Shown: piece by piece, positions 43,912-52,668 of the stretch
Position numbering within the stretch: position 1 is the stretch's first letter
Layout: each line of letters starts with the position of its first letter
Assembly (NCBI GenBank): GCA_963710645.1
Contig: CAVQBD010000001.1
Span: 682,001 to 746,000, forward strand
DNA: 64,000 nucleotides
DNA from: FEB-10 sp963710645
GTDB taxonomy: Bacteria; Acidobacteriota; Thermoanaerobaculia; Thermoanaerobaculales; Sulfomarinibacteraceae
Reading direction: 5' to 3'
Notes under the pieces: generated by a model
The model's input: only the letters and a program-made list of their open reading frames with translations
What the model was told of the DNA's origin: nothing
The model's database searches: none
Position numbers and translations under genes: made by a program

Positions 43912-43953
43912 GGGTTCCGAGTCCCGAGTCCCGAATTTCGAATTCTAGGTTCT
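43912..43953. repeat. Heptamer array running into the cheR 3' end
   Basis: Six 7-base units: GGGTTCC, GAGTCCC twice, GAATTTC, GAATTCT and AGGTTCT. The last unit overlaps the stop codon and final codons of cheR (43945 onward on the minus strand). Confidence 0.75.
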
Positions 43954-45312
43954 TCCCGTCCCAGTGTCGTCGAGCGTCTCCTCCAACAACTCGCGGCTTC
44001 GCGCCAAGATCAGGGCCGAGGCGGGTACGCCAAGTGCCTCGAGGGCGGGGGGTGTGGGGCAGCCCTTCTCCGCGGCGGTGGCGATGACAGCCCTCAGCTC
44101 GCTGCGGGCCCGTTTACCGCGGCCCAGTGCGATCAGGCACTCCGCGAGCAGGTACCGCACCGCGCAGAGCTGGGGTTCGAGGTAGAGGGCGGCCCTGAAG
44201 GCCGCCACGGCACGCCGCGGTTCGCCGACCCTATCCAGGACCCGTCCCTCCATGGCCCGGAGTGTCGCGTCGTCCGGAGCCAGCCGGCAGGCTGATCCCA
44301 CGAGCTGCAGGGCGTCGGACCCCTTGCCGTTGGCGAGCATTTCCGCGGCACACAGGGCCAGGGCCTGTCGGCTCTGAGGCTCCTGCGCGCCGAACCTCGA
44401 CGCGGGGGCGCCCGTAGCGGGAGAAGGTCGGTCATTTCCCTTGGACGCGGCCGGTCCGGGCTGCCGAATCTGCGCCGGCTGTGGCTCCGTCGCCGGTGCA
44501 GGCTCCGTCGGCAGCCGGTAACAGAAGCAATCACCCAGATCCCAGGGTTCCAACGGGGAATGGAGCTGCCAGAGCGACTCGCTGGGTCCGACAAAGATCA
44601 CAGCGTGATCCGCCATGGAGCCCACAACGTCGTCAACCACCTTCCGCTGGGCCGCAGGACGAAAATAGATCAGCACATTGCGGAGGAAGATCACATCCAC
44701 GGGCGCCTCGGGCAGGCTGCGATCCTGAATCAGATTCATCACGCGGTAGGTGATCCGTTCCTGGAGTCGGTGGTCGAGCTGATAGCCGTTTTTCTGCGGG
44801 GTGAACCACCGATCGAGGAGATCGTCGCTCACCCGTGCGATGGCACGGGGACCGAAAAGGCCGCGCCGGGCCTCATCGAGCACGTTTTCGTCCACATCTG
44901 TGGCGACCACCCGCCAGTTCTCCTCCGCCATGCCCAGCGCCTCGGCGAGCACGATGGCGATGGTCGCCGCCTCCTCGCCCCGCGCACAGCCCGCGCTCCA
45001 GACCGTGAGGGGCCCCGCGAGGGGAGTGGGTTGCGACGCCATCAGCGGGAGCACCTGCTCAGCGAGGGCTCTGAACTGCTGGGCACCGCGGAAGAGGTAC
45101 GACTCGTTGACCGTAATGTGGCCCAACAGCGCCCGCCATTCGTCGGAGTCACCACTCGTCTGGAGGTATCGGAGATAGCGATCGAGAGTCTTCTGACCAG
45201 AAGCCCCAGCCCTCTGGATGGCCACCGCCTCGAGACGTGCCATTTCCCGCTCGGGAATCACGTTGCCGGTGCTCCTTTCGATCAGAGCGGCCAACGCTGC
45301 GAGATTTTTCAC
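43945..45312 (-). CDS. cheR: CheR-type chemoreceptor methyltransferase with C-terminal TPR region
   Basis: 455 residues. The SAM-dependent methyltransferase domain covers about 1-270: VNESYLFRGAQQFRAL, VWSAGCARGEEAATIAI, VVATDVDENVLDEA and DVIFLRNVLIYF. After a Pro/Ala-rich linker, residues 320-420 form TPR-like helices (ACRLAPDDATLRAMEGRVLD). The layout matches FrzF/WspC-type CheR proteins. Methylates glutamates of the adjacent MCP. Overlaps cheB by 4 bases. Confidence 0.92.
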   Translation of the reverse strand: MKNLAALAALIERSTGNVIPEREMARLEAVAIQRAGASGQKTLDRYLRYLQTSGDSDEWRALLGHITVNESYLFRGAQQFRALAEQVLPLMASQPTPLAGPLTVWSAGCARGEEAATIAIVLAEALGMAEENWRVVATDVDENVLDEARRGLFGPRAIARVSDDLLDRWFTPQKNGYQLDHRLQERITYRVMNLIQDRSLPEAPVDVIFLRNVLIYFRPAAQRKVVDDVVGSMADHAVIFVGPSESLWQLHSPLEPWDLGDCFCYRLPTEPAPATEPQPAQIRQPGPAASKGNDRPSPATGAPASRFGAQEPQSRQALALCAAEMLANGKGSDALQLVGSACRLAPDDATLRAMEGRVLDRVGEPRRAVAAFRAALYLEPQLCAVRYLLAECLIALGRGKRARSELRAVIATAAEKGCPTPPALEALGVPASALILARSRELLEETLDDTGTGRT

Positions 45313-46331
45313 GGGCTCACCCCACGGGTGAGTTCGCGAAGGTGATCGCCGATGGCGGCTGGTGGTAAGACCAAGGAGGCAGCGCCACGCTCCACCGCGG
45401 CTCCCGGCATTCCCCAGACCGCGCTTGAAATTTCGTCCTGGGCAATGGTCAAGGCACCGACGGACCTCAGCACCGTCATGGCCGCCACCCCATCGGAACC
45501 CATGCCGGATAGCAGAATGACCGCGGTGTGTCGTGCGCCGTCTCCGATCAAGGAGCGAAAGAGGGTCTCGACCGCCGGCCGGTGGCCGTTGACCGGCGGA
45601 GAACTTCGATCCAGCCGCACGATCGATCGGTCCTTCACCGTCATATGACTGTCCGACGGCGCCAGCCGGACGCCTCCCCGCGTGAGCGAAGCGCCGTCTC
45701 GAGCCACCCGGACGTCAAGACCGGTTTCGGCGGTGAGCCAGTCGGCCAATGCAGGTTCGAATCCCGCGGTGATGTGTTGCACAACCACCACCGGGGTCGC
45801 GAAATCCGATCCTAGGTGGTGCAGCATCTCGGCCAGCGCTCCTGGACCTCCGGAGGAGGCACCAACCGCCACCAGCCGAATCGGAGCACCGGCCTTCGCC
45901 GGCGGTGGAGGGATCGGCCGGGCCGGTCGCCGAGTGCGGCCCGCCAACTGTCGCAGGGTCTCGCCCAGAGTCTCGCCCAGGTCTTCCCACGCCTGAGGAA
46001 CCGTCGGTTTGGGGAATACCGCGACTGCGCCTTTTCTGAGAGTGCTGAACGTGGCGATCATGCGTTGTCTGTCCCCGCCGGCTGAGATGACGATCATGGG
46101 CACCGGGTGAACGCTGAAGACCTCCTCCGGCGATCCGGGACCTTGGGGATGGCCCAGGTCCGCGTCGATGATGATGGTGTCCGGCCTCAGATTGCGGGCG
46201 AGCCGGATGGCCTCACCCCCGTCCCGGGCCTCCCCCACCACCACCAGCCCCGGAACGCATTCGACGAACCTGCGCAGTACCGCGCGGACCGACAGCGAGG
46301 GGTCCGCGATCAGTACCTTGAAGCTCACCAT
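45309..46331 (-). CDS. cheB: Chemotaxis response regulator methylesterase CheB
   Basis: 340 residues: an N-terminal receiver (VLIADPSLSVRAVLRRFVEC, phosphoacceptor Asp in DTIIIDADLGHP, Lys in VAVFPKP), a linker, and a C-terminal methylesterase with the catalytic triad in AVGASSGGPGALAEML, VVVVQHITAGFEPAL and LSGMGSDGVAAM. Removes methyl groups from the MCP once phosphorylated by CheA. Overlaps cheA by 7 bases. Confidence 0.95.
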   Translation of the reverse strand: MVSFKVLIADPSLSVRAVLRRFVECVPGLVVVGEARDGGEAIRLARNLRPDTIIIDADLGHPQGPGSPEEVFSVHPVPMIVISAGGDRQRMIATFSTLRKGAVAVFPKPTVPQAWEDLGETLGETLRQLAGRTRRPARPIPPPPAKAGAPIRLVAVGASSGGPGALAEMLHHLGSDFATPVVVVQHITAGFEPALADWLTAETGLDVRVARDGASLTRGGVRLAPSDSHMTVKDRSIVRLDRSSPPVNGHRPAVETLFRSLIGDGARHTAVILLSGMGSDGVAAMTVLRSVGALTIAQDEISSAVWGMPGAAVERGAASLVLPPAAIGDHLRELTRGVSP

Positions 46332-48337
46332 CCACCCCCGGCGGATCGCCGAATCAACCCTGCCAGCTCGCGCGCCTGGAGGCCCTGCTTCGAAAGATAG
46401 GCGTCGGCTCCCGCGTCGAGACCGGCTCGGTGGTCGGATGGCCGGTCACCGGTTGACACTACGATGATGGGGAGGTCCTCGAACCGCACTTCGGTTCGCA
46501 GGTGGCGGGTCAGTTCGAGCCCGTTCATTCCCGGCATTTCGATGTCGGTCACCACACAATCAAAGACCTTGTGATCGAGAAGGTCGAGAGCCTCCTCGGC
46601 CGACGGTGCGACGCGTACTGCGAAACCGGAGTCCTCGAGCAGCCGACGGATCATCTCCCTTGTCACCCTGGAGTCGTCCACCAGCAGCACTCGAATGACC
46701 TTTGGCGTGCGTCGTTCAGCGGTCTCGGACAGATCGTCAGCGCCGGCATTGGCGATGCGGCTCCATGACAGAACCCCCACCGGACGGCCGGTGCCGAGCA
46801 GGGCGAGACCGTCGTAGAGTTCGGGCACGCCGGCCCCCCGGGGTCGCGGCCTGAGGAAGATCTCCTCCTCGCCGATGACGTCATCGGCGACGATCGCCAG
46901 AGGACTGCCGGCCGCCGACCCGAGAATCAGTGTCCCCGCGCGGTCGCCGGGTTCGCCGAGGATTTCGTTCAAGAATCGCACCGCCACCGGAGTCTGACCC
47001 TCATCCAAGACCATCCGATCATTACCGGACGGCAGTCGGTTCGGATCCAAACGACGGTACGATCGCACGGGGGCGGCAGGCAAGGCGACCGTCGACTGAC
47101 CAACGGCCAGCACGAGGACTCGTTCCCCCCTTCGGGTGACCGGGACCTCGAAGGTGACAGTTGTGCCGGCGCCGGGTTGGGAGTCGAGCCAGAGTTCTCC
47201 TCCCACGGCACGTACCGCGCTCAACACAGCATCGAGCCCGATTCCGCGGCCCGAGACCTCCGAAGCCTCCTCGCGGGTGGAGAAGCCCGGCTGTGACAGA
47301 ATCTGGAGCAGATCCTCATCACCCAGCCGGTCAGCATCCTCCGAACGAATGACTTCGTTCTTGACTGCGGCCCGGACGATCGTTTCGCGTTGAATCCCAC
47401 GACCGTCGTCTCGGACCTCGAGGCGAACCCGATCACCATCGGTGACCGCGGTGATCACTATCGTGCCGGTTTGGGGTTTGCCCGAGGCCCTCCGCTCTTC
47501 AGGGGTCTCGATACCGTGATCCACCGCGTTGCGGACAACATGGAGCATCGCCTCGGCCAGGGCGTCGATGATCCTTCGGTCGAGCAGTGTTGCTCCTCCG
47601 TTGGCGGCGACCGAGACCTCCTTCCCCAGGCTGTCAGCCAGTTCCAGGGCGTGTCGGGCGAGCTTCTGAAGCACGGGCCGTAGGGGTCTCACCTGTTCCC
47701 GTAGAAGTGTTTCCAGCAGTCCTTCGGACAACCTCTGCATCCTTCGCTGTCCGGTCTCCAGATCACCTGCCACCTGCCGAAGAGAGGTCGCGAGCGTGGC
47801 GAGAACCTGTCTCGGGGCGCGCTCGCCCACTCCCCGTTCGGCCAGGCCGGCAAGCCGAAAAACCCGGTCGACGACGCCGGCACCAGCCACCGAAAGGACG
47901 CGAAGCCGGGCGCTCCGGTCGGCCATGGAGTCCATCACATCCACCGGCACCCGCAAGCGGGCCGGACGGGCCGGACGAACAACCTCGACCTCGGTCGTGG
48001 GTTTCGAACCCGCCACCTCGGAGACATCCGACACCTCTGCGCCACCGACCTCACTCTCGTCTACCAGTCGCACCAACTCGCGGTGAATGGAGCGGACCTC
48101 CTTCAGGGCGTTCGGGCTGGGATCTTCGAGGATGGACTCGGCGCGGTGACACTGAGCGGAGAACCGGGTCAGACCCATCATCCGGCTCGCGCCCTTGAGA
48201 GCGTGAATCTCGCGGCGAGCCTGGTTCAGAGCCTCGGCGTCGTCTTCGGCTGACGCGATCAGAGTTTCCAGACGTTCGAGCCTGTCCCCCGCTTCAGCCA
48301 GAAAGAGTGGCAGCAGATCGTCGAATCCGTCAGCCAT
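46325..48337 (-). CDS. cheA: Hybrid CheA histidine kinase with C-terminal receiver
   Basis: 670 residues. Hpt domain (1-105) with the phosphorylated His in IHALKGASRMMG; ATPase with N-box HVVRNAVDHGIETPEERR, LEVRDDGRGIQ and GRGIGLDAVLSAV; CheW-like domain (about 400-530); and a receiver (about 545-668) with LLVDDSRVTREM, FDCVVTDIEMPGMNG and AYLSKQ. The Hpt-kinase-CheW-REC order is that of FrzE/WspE, which signal to non-flagellar outputs. Placed between mcp and cheB. Confidence 0.94.
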   Translation of the reverse strand: MADGFDDLLPLFLAEAGDRLERLETLIASAEDDAEALNQARREIHALKGASRMMGLTRFSAQCHRAESILEDPSPNALKEVRSIHRELVRLVDESEVGGAEVSDVSEVAGSKPTTEVEVVRPARPARLRVPVDVMDSMADRSARLRVLSVAGAGVVDRVFRLAGLAERGVGERAPRQVLATLATSLRQVAGDLETGQRRMQRLSEGLLETLLREQVRPLRPVLQKLARHALELADSLGKEVSVAANGGATLLDRRIIDALAEAMLHVVRNAVDHGIETPEERRASGKPQTGTIVITAVTDGDRVRLEVRDDGRGIQRETIVRAAVKNEVIRSEDADRLGDEDLLQILSQPGFSTREEASEVSGRGIGLDAVLSAVRAVGGELWLDSQPGAGTTVTFEVPVTRRGERVLVLAVGQSTVALPAAPVRSYRRLDPNRLPSGNDRMVLDEGQTPVAVRFLNEILGEPGDRAGTLILGSAAGSPLAIVADDVIGEEEIFLRPRPRGAGVPELYDGLALLGTGRPVGVLSWSRIANAGADDLSETAERRTPKVIRVLLVDDSRVTREMIRRLLEDSGFAVRVAPSAEEALDLLDHKVFDCVVTDIEMPGMNGLELTRHLRTEVRFEDLPIIVVSTGDRPSDHRAGLDAGADAYLSKQGLQARELAGLIRRSAGGGW

Positions 48338-48346
48338 CTCGGCGGC

Positions 48347-49981
48347 TCAGATTCTGGTCCAGTTGTTGACATTGATGTCCACACCGAACATCCCGAAAAG
48401 GGCTCCCTCCCGATCGAAAACGGGTGTGGCAACGGTGAAGCACGTTTCTCCGGTGAGCAAGGATTCGTACACGGGGGTCACCACGGTGCGGTGTTCTCGG
48501 CGCACGGACTGGTACCAGGGGCGATCGATGAACGATTGACCGATCTGGATTGCGGCGGAACGCCCGTCGGCCAAAGCCAGGTGGTCGTTGATCGTGGCGG
48601 CCATCATCGTGCCCTCCGGGTCCACCAGATACGCGAGTTCCACATACGGGTGGTCCTCCACTAGGTCGTTGAGCCGACCCTCGAGCGCTTCCGGACTCGC
48701 GGTCGCGTTGGACAATTGGCGGGCCCATGCCACGGAGTGTTGTTTGAGGGAGTGCGGAGAGTCGAGGCGGAAGCTCTGGGACAACAATTGGATCCCGAGC
48801 GCGAGTTGGTTGAGTTCTGCGGCCGCGCCGGTGAACCGCACGAGGCCGTCCGCCATGCGCTGGATGACCTCGCTGACCTCTTTCAGGGTCACGACCACCT
48901 GATCGGAGGCGGCACGCTGCTCCTCGGTGGCCAATGAGATCTCCCGTGCCGCCCTGGCGGTGGCACCCAGGGCGTTGCGGAGTTCGGCCACCGACTCCTG
49001 GGTGGCCCGACTCTCCTCGATCACCTGGGTGGCGGATTTGAATCCCTCCTCTGTGGAAACCACCATGGCTCTGATGGCGGCCGAAAATTCGTCCAACATG
49101 GACCGCACGGATTCGACTGACTCCCGCGACCGCTCGGCAAGACGACGCACCTCTTCGGCCACCACACCAAAGCGGTCGCCGTGCTGACCGGCGGCGGCGG
49201 CTTCGATGGCCGCGTTCAACGACAGGATATGGGTCTCGTGGGCGATCTCGGTGATCAGATCGAGCACCCGGTAGATCTCCCGGGCTCGGCTGCCGAGGGT
49301 ATCGGCACGGTCGGCAATGACCTCGATGCGCTGTTGGACGGCTTCCACGCCCTCCACCGCGGACTCGAGGGCCATGGCGCCGTCGTTGCCCGCGGCCTCG
49401 GCGCGAGCGGCGAGCTCGGCTTGGTTGGCCGCGTTGGAGGCGATGGTTCCCGCAGTCCGGGCCAGCTCCTCCATGGTCGCGGTGATCTCCACCACCGCGG
49501 CGGCCTGTTGCGACGATCCCGCGGCGAGTTCGGTGGAGGTTTCGCGAACCCCACCGGCCGAGGTGGCAACCTCCACCGACGAGTTTTGGATCTGCTGGAA
49601 GAGCCCCGCCAGGGATCCGGTGGCCGCTTCCACCACACCCCGCATCTCCGCCGGGAGGTCGCCGAGGGGTTCAAGAGCCGCCACCAGATCGCCGTGGCGC
49701 AGTTCGTGGAGACTCTCGGTCAGCGCCTCGCACTGTGCCTCATAGCGATGCTCCACCTCCTGCAGTCGGCGTTCCAGATTGCGCTCCGGGAGATAGACGA
49801 GGAACAGGTAGGCTGCCACCGCGAGGATGCTGATCACCAGATAGGCTCTCAGAAGCCAGCTTTCGGGGCCGTCGTCCGCCGCGGCCTCGAGGAAGGCTCC
49901 AGCCACCAGGACCACCAACAACATCAGACCGGGTCCCAGCAGCCGCCGGATCGTCGGAAATTCGTGCTCGCTCTTCATCAC
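48347..49981 (-). CDS. Methyl-accepting chemotaxis protein with C-terminal Cache-like domain
   Basis: 544 residues. Two membrane spans near 12-32 and 44-64 leave only a tiny periplasmic loop. The signalling region has the hairpin tip EIAHETHILSLNAAIEAAAA followed by GVVAEEVRRLAERS. Unusually, residues about 430-540 (DHPYVELAYLVDPEGTMMAA, IDRPWYQSVRREHRTVVTPV, GMFGVDINVN) resemble a Cache/PDC sensor domain placed after the signalling domain, hence in the cytoplasm. Confidence 0.9.
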   Translation of the reverse strand: MMKSEHEFPTIRRLLGPGLMLLVVLVAGAFLEAAADDGPESWLLRAYLVISILAVAAYLFLVYLPERNLERRLQEVEHRYEAQCEALTESLHELRHGDLVAALEPLGDLPAEMRGVVEAATGSLAGLFQQIQNSSVEVATSAGGVRETSTELAAGSSQQAAAVVEITATMEELARTAGTIASNAANQAELAARAEAAGNDGAMALESAVEGVEAVQQRIEVIADRADTLGSRAREIYRVLDLITEIAHETHILSLNAAIEAAAAGQHGDRFGVVAEEVRRLAERSRESVESVRSMLDEFSAAIRAMVVSTEEGFKSATQVIEESRATQESVAELRNALGATARAAREISLATEEQRAASDQVVVTLKEVSEVIQRMADGLVRFTGAAAELNQLALGIQLLSQSFRLDSPHSLKQHSVAWARQLSNATASPEALEGRLNDLVEDHPYVELAYLVDPEGTMMAATINDHLALADGRSAAIQIGQSFIDRPWYQSVRREHRTVVTPVYESLLTGETCFTVATPVFDREGALFGMFGVDINVNNWTRI

Positions 49982-50469
49982 CCCTCCCCTGCTCCGGGAT
50001 TTGAGTCCATTGAAACATCCCTGTCGGTGATCAGCGACGGATCCACCACCTGGATGGCGTGACCGTCCCGCTCGATGACTCCCACCAGCGGCGGCGCCGC
50101 CTCGCTCGAGACCGTGATCTCGTCAATCGTTGTCAGTCGATTGGCCTCGTCAACCGCCAGACCGATCATCTCGTGACCAACCCGGCGGCCGGCGGCGATG
50201 AGTACCACCACCCTCTGGCCGGTTCCAGCGGCCCTGCTGTCAATCATCTCCATCAGATCCACAACCGCCACTGGCTCACCGCCGTACTGGCCGAGTCCAA
50301 CCAGGGGCGGGCGAGCCCCTGGGATCGGGTGGATGGTGATGTCACGGAGAACACGAATGACCCGTGAGGCGAGAATGCCGAAGCGCTCGCCACCGGCAGT
50401 TACCAGCAGGCACGATGGCTCGTCGATGGTGGCGGATCCCTGATTCGGCACGATCACCAAGGATATCAA
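49978..50469 (-). CDS. cheW: CheW-like coupling protein
   Basis: 163 residues with one CheW domain: CLLVTAGGERFGILASRVIR, IPGARPPLVGLGQYGGEPVA, VVDLMEMID and GLAVDEANRLTTI. Links the MCP to the CheA kinase. First gene of the minus-strand operon cheW-mcp-cheA-cheB-cheR; its end overlaps the mcp start by 4 bases. Confidence 0.9.
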   Translation of the reverse strand: MISLVIVPNQGSATIDEPSCLLVTAGGERFGILASRVIRVLRDITIHPIPGARPPLVGLGQYGGEPVAVVDLMEMIDSRAAGTGQRVVVLIAAGRRVGHEMIGLAVDEANRLTTIDEITVSSEAAPPLVGVIERDGHAIQVVDPSLITDRDVSMDSNPGAGEG

Positions 50470-50500
50470 ATGCGGGTGTTGCTGGCAGAAGTCTCTCAGA

Positions 50501-51346
50501 TCAATGGTTTTGATGGTCTGCTGCGGGAGTTGTCTTCTGGTCAGACCAATCGATCTCGGATCCGCGGAGGCTGTGCGGCACCAGGAAGACCCCCATCATC
50601 ACCAGCCAACCGATCACAACGGCCCAGCGGGTCCGCCATCGGCAGAGCGCGAGCAGCGTGGCCGGGAGCCAGGCGAGCACGGCGACGGCCGTCTTGTTGT
50701 CGGTCAGGTCGTGACCGAACGGCCACCCGGTCCAGTAGGCATCGAAGGCGAATTTCTGGACCACGGGTCCGAGATAAAGGCCCCCTACCATCAGCAGGAT
50801 CATTGCGGCCAGGATCAGGCCTTTGGCCGGGGGGCGGTCCGGTCGAAGCACCTCGAACAGGGCCCGTGTGGCCAGCATCATGCTGCCGAACATGGCCAGG
50901 ATGTGTGGAATTAGCACTCGCGCCGGCACATCTCCGCGGAACCTCGCCACCACGTCCTCGTCGTCGGGGAGCCTGACGGCCGACCCACCGTCTTCGAGCA
51001 GCACCCTGTACTCCACTTTGCCGGCCGGCGGCTGATGCGGGATGACTGCGGACAGCTCGCCGATCTCATCCCGCTCCATGGGCAGCCTGACAAAATGGTC
51101 GGATGTGGGGTAGCGCCGCCACTCGACGACGCCTTCCACGCCGGACGGGACGACGGGGAGGCTGATCTTCAGCCCCCCCTCGCCGCCGTGGGTCCGGAGG
51201 AGCTTGTAGTTCAGCTCCGTGCCCCCCATCTCGAAGGTGCCGCGTTTCGGGTAGGTCGGACCGGTGGTGCGTTGAAAGTAGCCCAACGCGACCGCCATCG
51301 AGAATGCGGCGAACCAGAGCAGAACGGAGGTGGTTCGTGATGCCAT
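50501..51346 (-). CDS. Membrane protein of unknown function
   Basis: 281 residues. An N-terminal hydrophobic segment (about 8-24) is followed by a beta-rich periplasmic-type region (30-140) and four spans in the C-terminal half (beginning LIPHILAMFGSMMLATRALF, GLILAAMILLMVGGLYLG, AVAVLAWLPATLLALC and WAVVIGWLVMMGVFLV). No family is recognised. Overlaps the end of the cDPG-synthetase-like gene by 1 base and is likely co-transcribed with it. Confidence 0.7.
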   Translation of the reverse strand: MASRTTSVLLWFAAFSMAVALGYFQRTTGPTYPKRGTFEMGGTELNYKLLRTHGGEGGLKISLPVVPSGVEGVVEWRRYPTSDHFVRLPMERDEIGELSAVIPHQPPAGKVEYRVLLEDGGSAVRLPDDEDVVARFRGDVPARVLIPHILAMFGSMMLATRALFEVLRPDRPPAKGLILAAMILLMVGGLYLGPVVQKFAFDAYWTGWPFGHDLTDNKTAVAVLAWLPATLLALCRWRTRWAVVIGWLVMMGVFLVPHSLRGSEIDWSDQKTTPAADHQNH

Positions 51347-52668
51347 CAGCGGTTTCGGACCACCGCCGCCACCATCTCCCCGATGACTCCTGGTTCGACC
51401 TCTTCGAGTTCGTAGGCCACATTGGCGATGGGCTTGTTGATGGTGATGATGCGCTGCAGATCGATGGGAGTTCCTTCCACCACCACGTCGGCAGGGGTGG
51501 CGTTGATGGTGGCCTCGAGGTCGCGCACCTGTTGGTCGCCGTAGCCCATGGCCGGAACGATGTCGCCCGCGTTGGGGTATTTCTTATAGGTCTCGGCGAT
51601 GGAACCGACCGCGTAGGGCTTGGCATCGACGATTTCGGCCGCCCCGGCCTGTTTGGCTGCGAACCAGCCCGCGCCGTAGGTCATGCCGCCGTGGGTCAGG
51701 GTCGGACCGTCTTCCACCACCAGCGCCCGTTTGCCCTTGACGAGCTCCGGCTTGTCGGTGGTGATCACCGACCGACACTGGATGATCCGTGCCTCCGGGT
51801 TGGCGGCGCGGCAGTTTTGGGTCACCTCCTCCACCTTGGCCGGGTCCGCGGTGTTCACCTTGTTGACGATCAGCAGGTTTGAGATCCGCAGATTGGTCTC
51901 GCCCGGGTAGTAACTCAGCTCGTGGCCCGGACGGTGGGGATCCACCAAGGTGATGTGAAGGTCCGGTTTGTAAAAAGGTGTGTCGTTGTTGCCGCCGTCC
52001 CAGAGGATGACGTCGGCCTCCTTCTCGGCCTCGCGGAGAATTCGCTCGTAATCCACACCGGCGTAAACGACGAATCCGTTGTCGATGTGCGGTTCGTATT
52101 CCTCACGCTCCTCGATGGTGCACTGGTGGCGGTCCAGGTCTTCGTAGGTCTCGAAGCGCTGGCAGGCCTGTTTGGCGAGATCGCCGTAGGGCATGGGGTG
52201 ACGGATGGCAACCACCTTCTTGCCCATGTCCTTGAGGATTCGCGAAACGTACCGGGTTGTCTGGCTTTTGCCGACGCCGGTGCGGACAGCGGTGATGGCG
52301 ATCAGCGGTTTGGTGGACGGCACCATGGTCTTGGTGGCGGAACAGACCCCGAAATGCGGGCCCCAGCCGATGACCTCGCTGGCCTTGTTCATGACATAGG
52401 TGTGGGGCACGTCCGAGTATGAGAACCACACCTCGTCGACATCGTTTTTGCGCACGACGCTCTCGAGATCCTCCTCCGGCAAAATCGGGATTCCGTTCGG
52501 ATAGAGCGATCCGGCGAGCTCAACAGGATAGGTCCGGTCTTCAATGTCTGGGATTTGGGTTGCGGTGAATGCCACCACCTCCACGTCCTCGTTGTCGCGG
52601 AACAGGCAGTTGAAGTTGTGGAAGTCACGGCCTGCCGCGCCCATGATCACGACTCTTCTCTTGGCCAT
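51346..52668 (-). CDS. Cyclic 2,3-diphosphoglycerate synthetase-like protein
   Basis: 440 residues. Recognised by its N-terminal RRVVIMGAAGRDFHNFNCLF, the P-loop ITAVRTGVGKSQTTRYVSRI, ADVILWDGGNNDTPFYKPDL and VEDGPTLTHGGMTYGAGW. In methanogens the family cyclises 2,3-DPG, a thermoprotectant and phosphagen. Bacterial members are common, but their product is unproven. The ATG at 52668 has GGAGG at 9 bases; longer frames run into repeats and are rejected. The plausible substrate-pool enzyme gpmI is elsewhere in the window. Confidence 0.82.
   Translation of the reverse strand: MAKRRVVIMGAAGRDFHNFNCLFRDNEDVEVVAFTATQIPDIEDRTYPVELAGSLYPNGIPILPEEDLESVVRKNDVDEVWFSYSDVPHTYVMNKASEVIGWGPHFGVCSATKTMVPSTKPLIAITAVRTGVGKSQTTRYVSRILKDMGKKVVAIRHPMPYGDLAKQACQRFETYEDLDRHQCTIEEREEYEPHIDNGFVVYAGVDYERILREAEKEADVILWDGGNNDTPFYKPDLHITLVDPHRPGHELSYYPGETNLRISNLLIVNKVNTADPAKVEEVTQNCRAANPEARIIQCRSVITTDKPELVKGKRALVVEDGPTLTHGGMTYGAGWFAAKQAGAAEIVDAKPYAVGSIAETYKKYPNAGDIVPAMGYGDQQVRDLEATINATPADVVVEGTPIDLQRIITINKPIANVAYELEEVEPGVIGEMVAAVVRNR

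Noticed and set aside
45745..45770. tRNA T-arm-like sequence GGTTCGAATCCC
   Set aside because: It lies inside the conserved cheB coding sequence and no acceptor, D or anticodon arms can be built around it.
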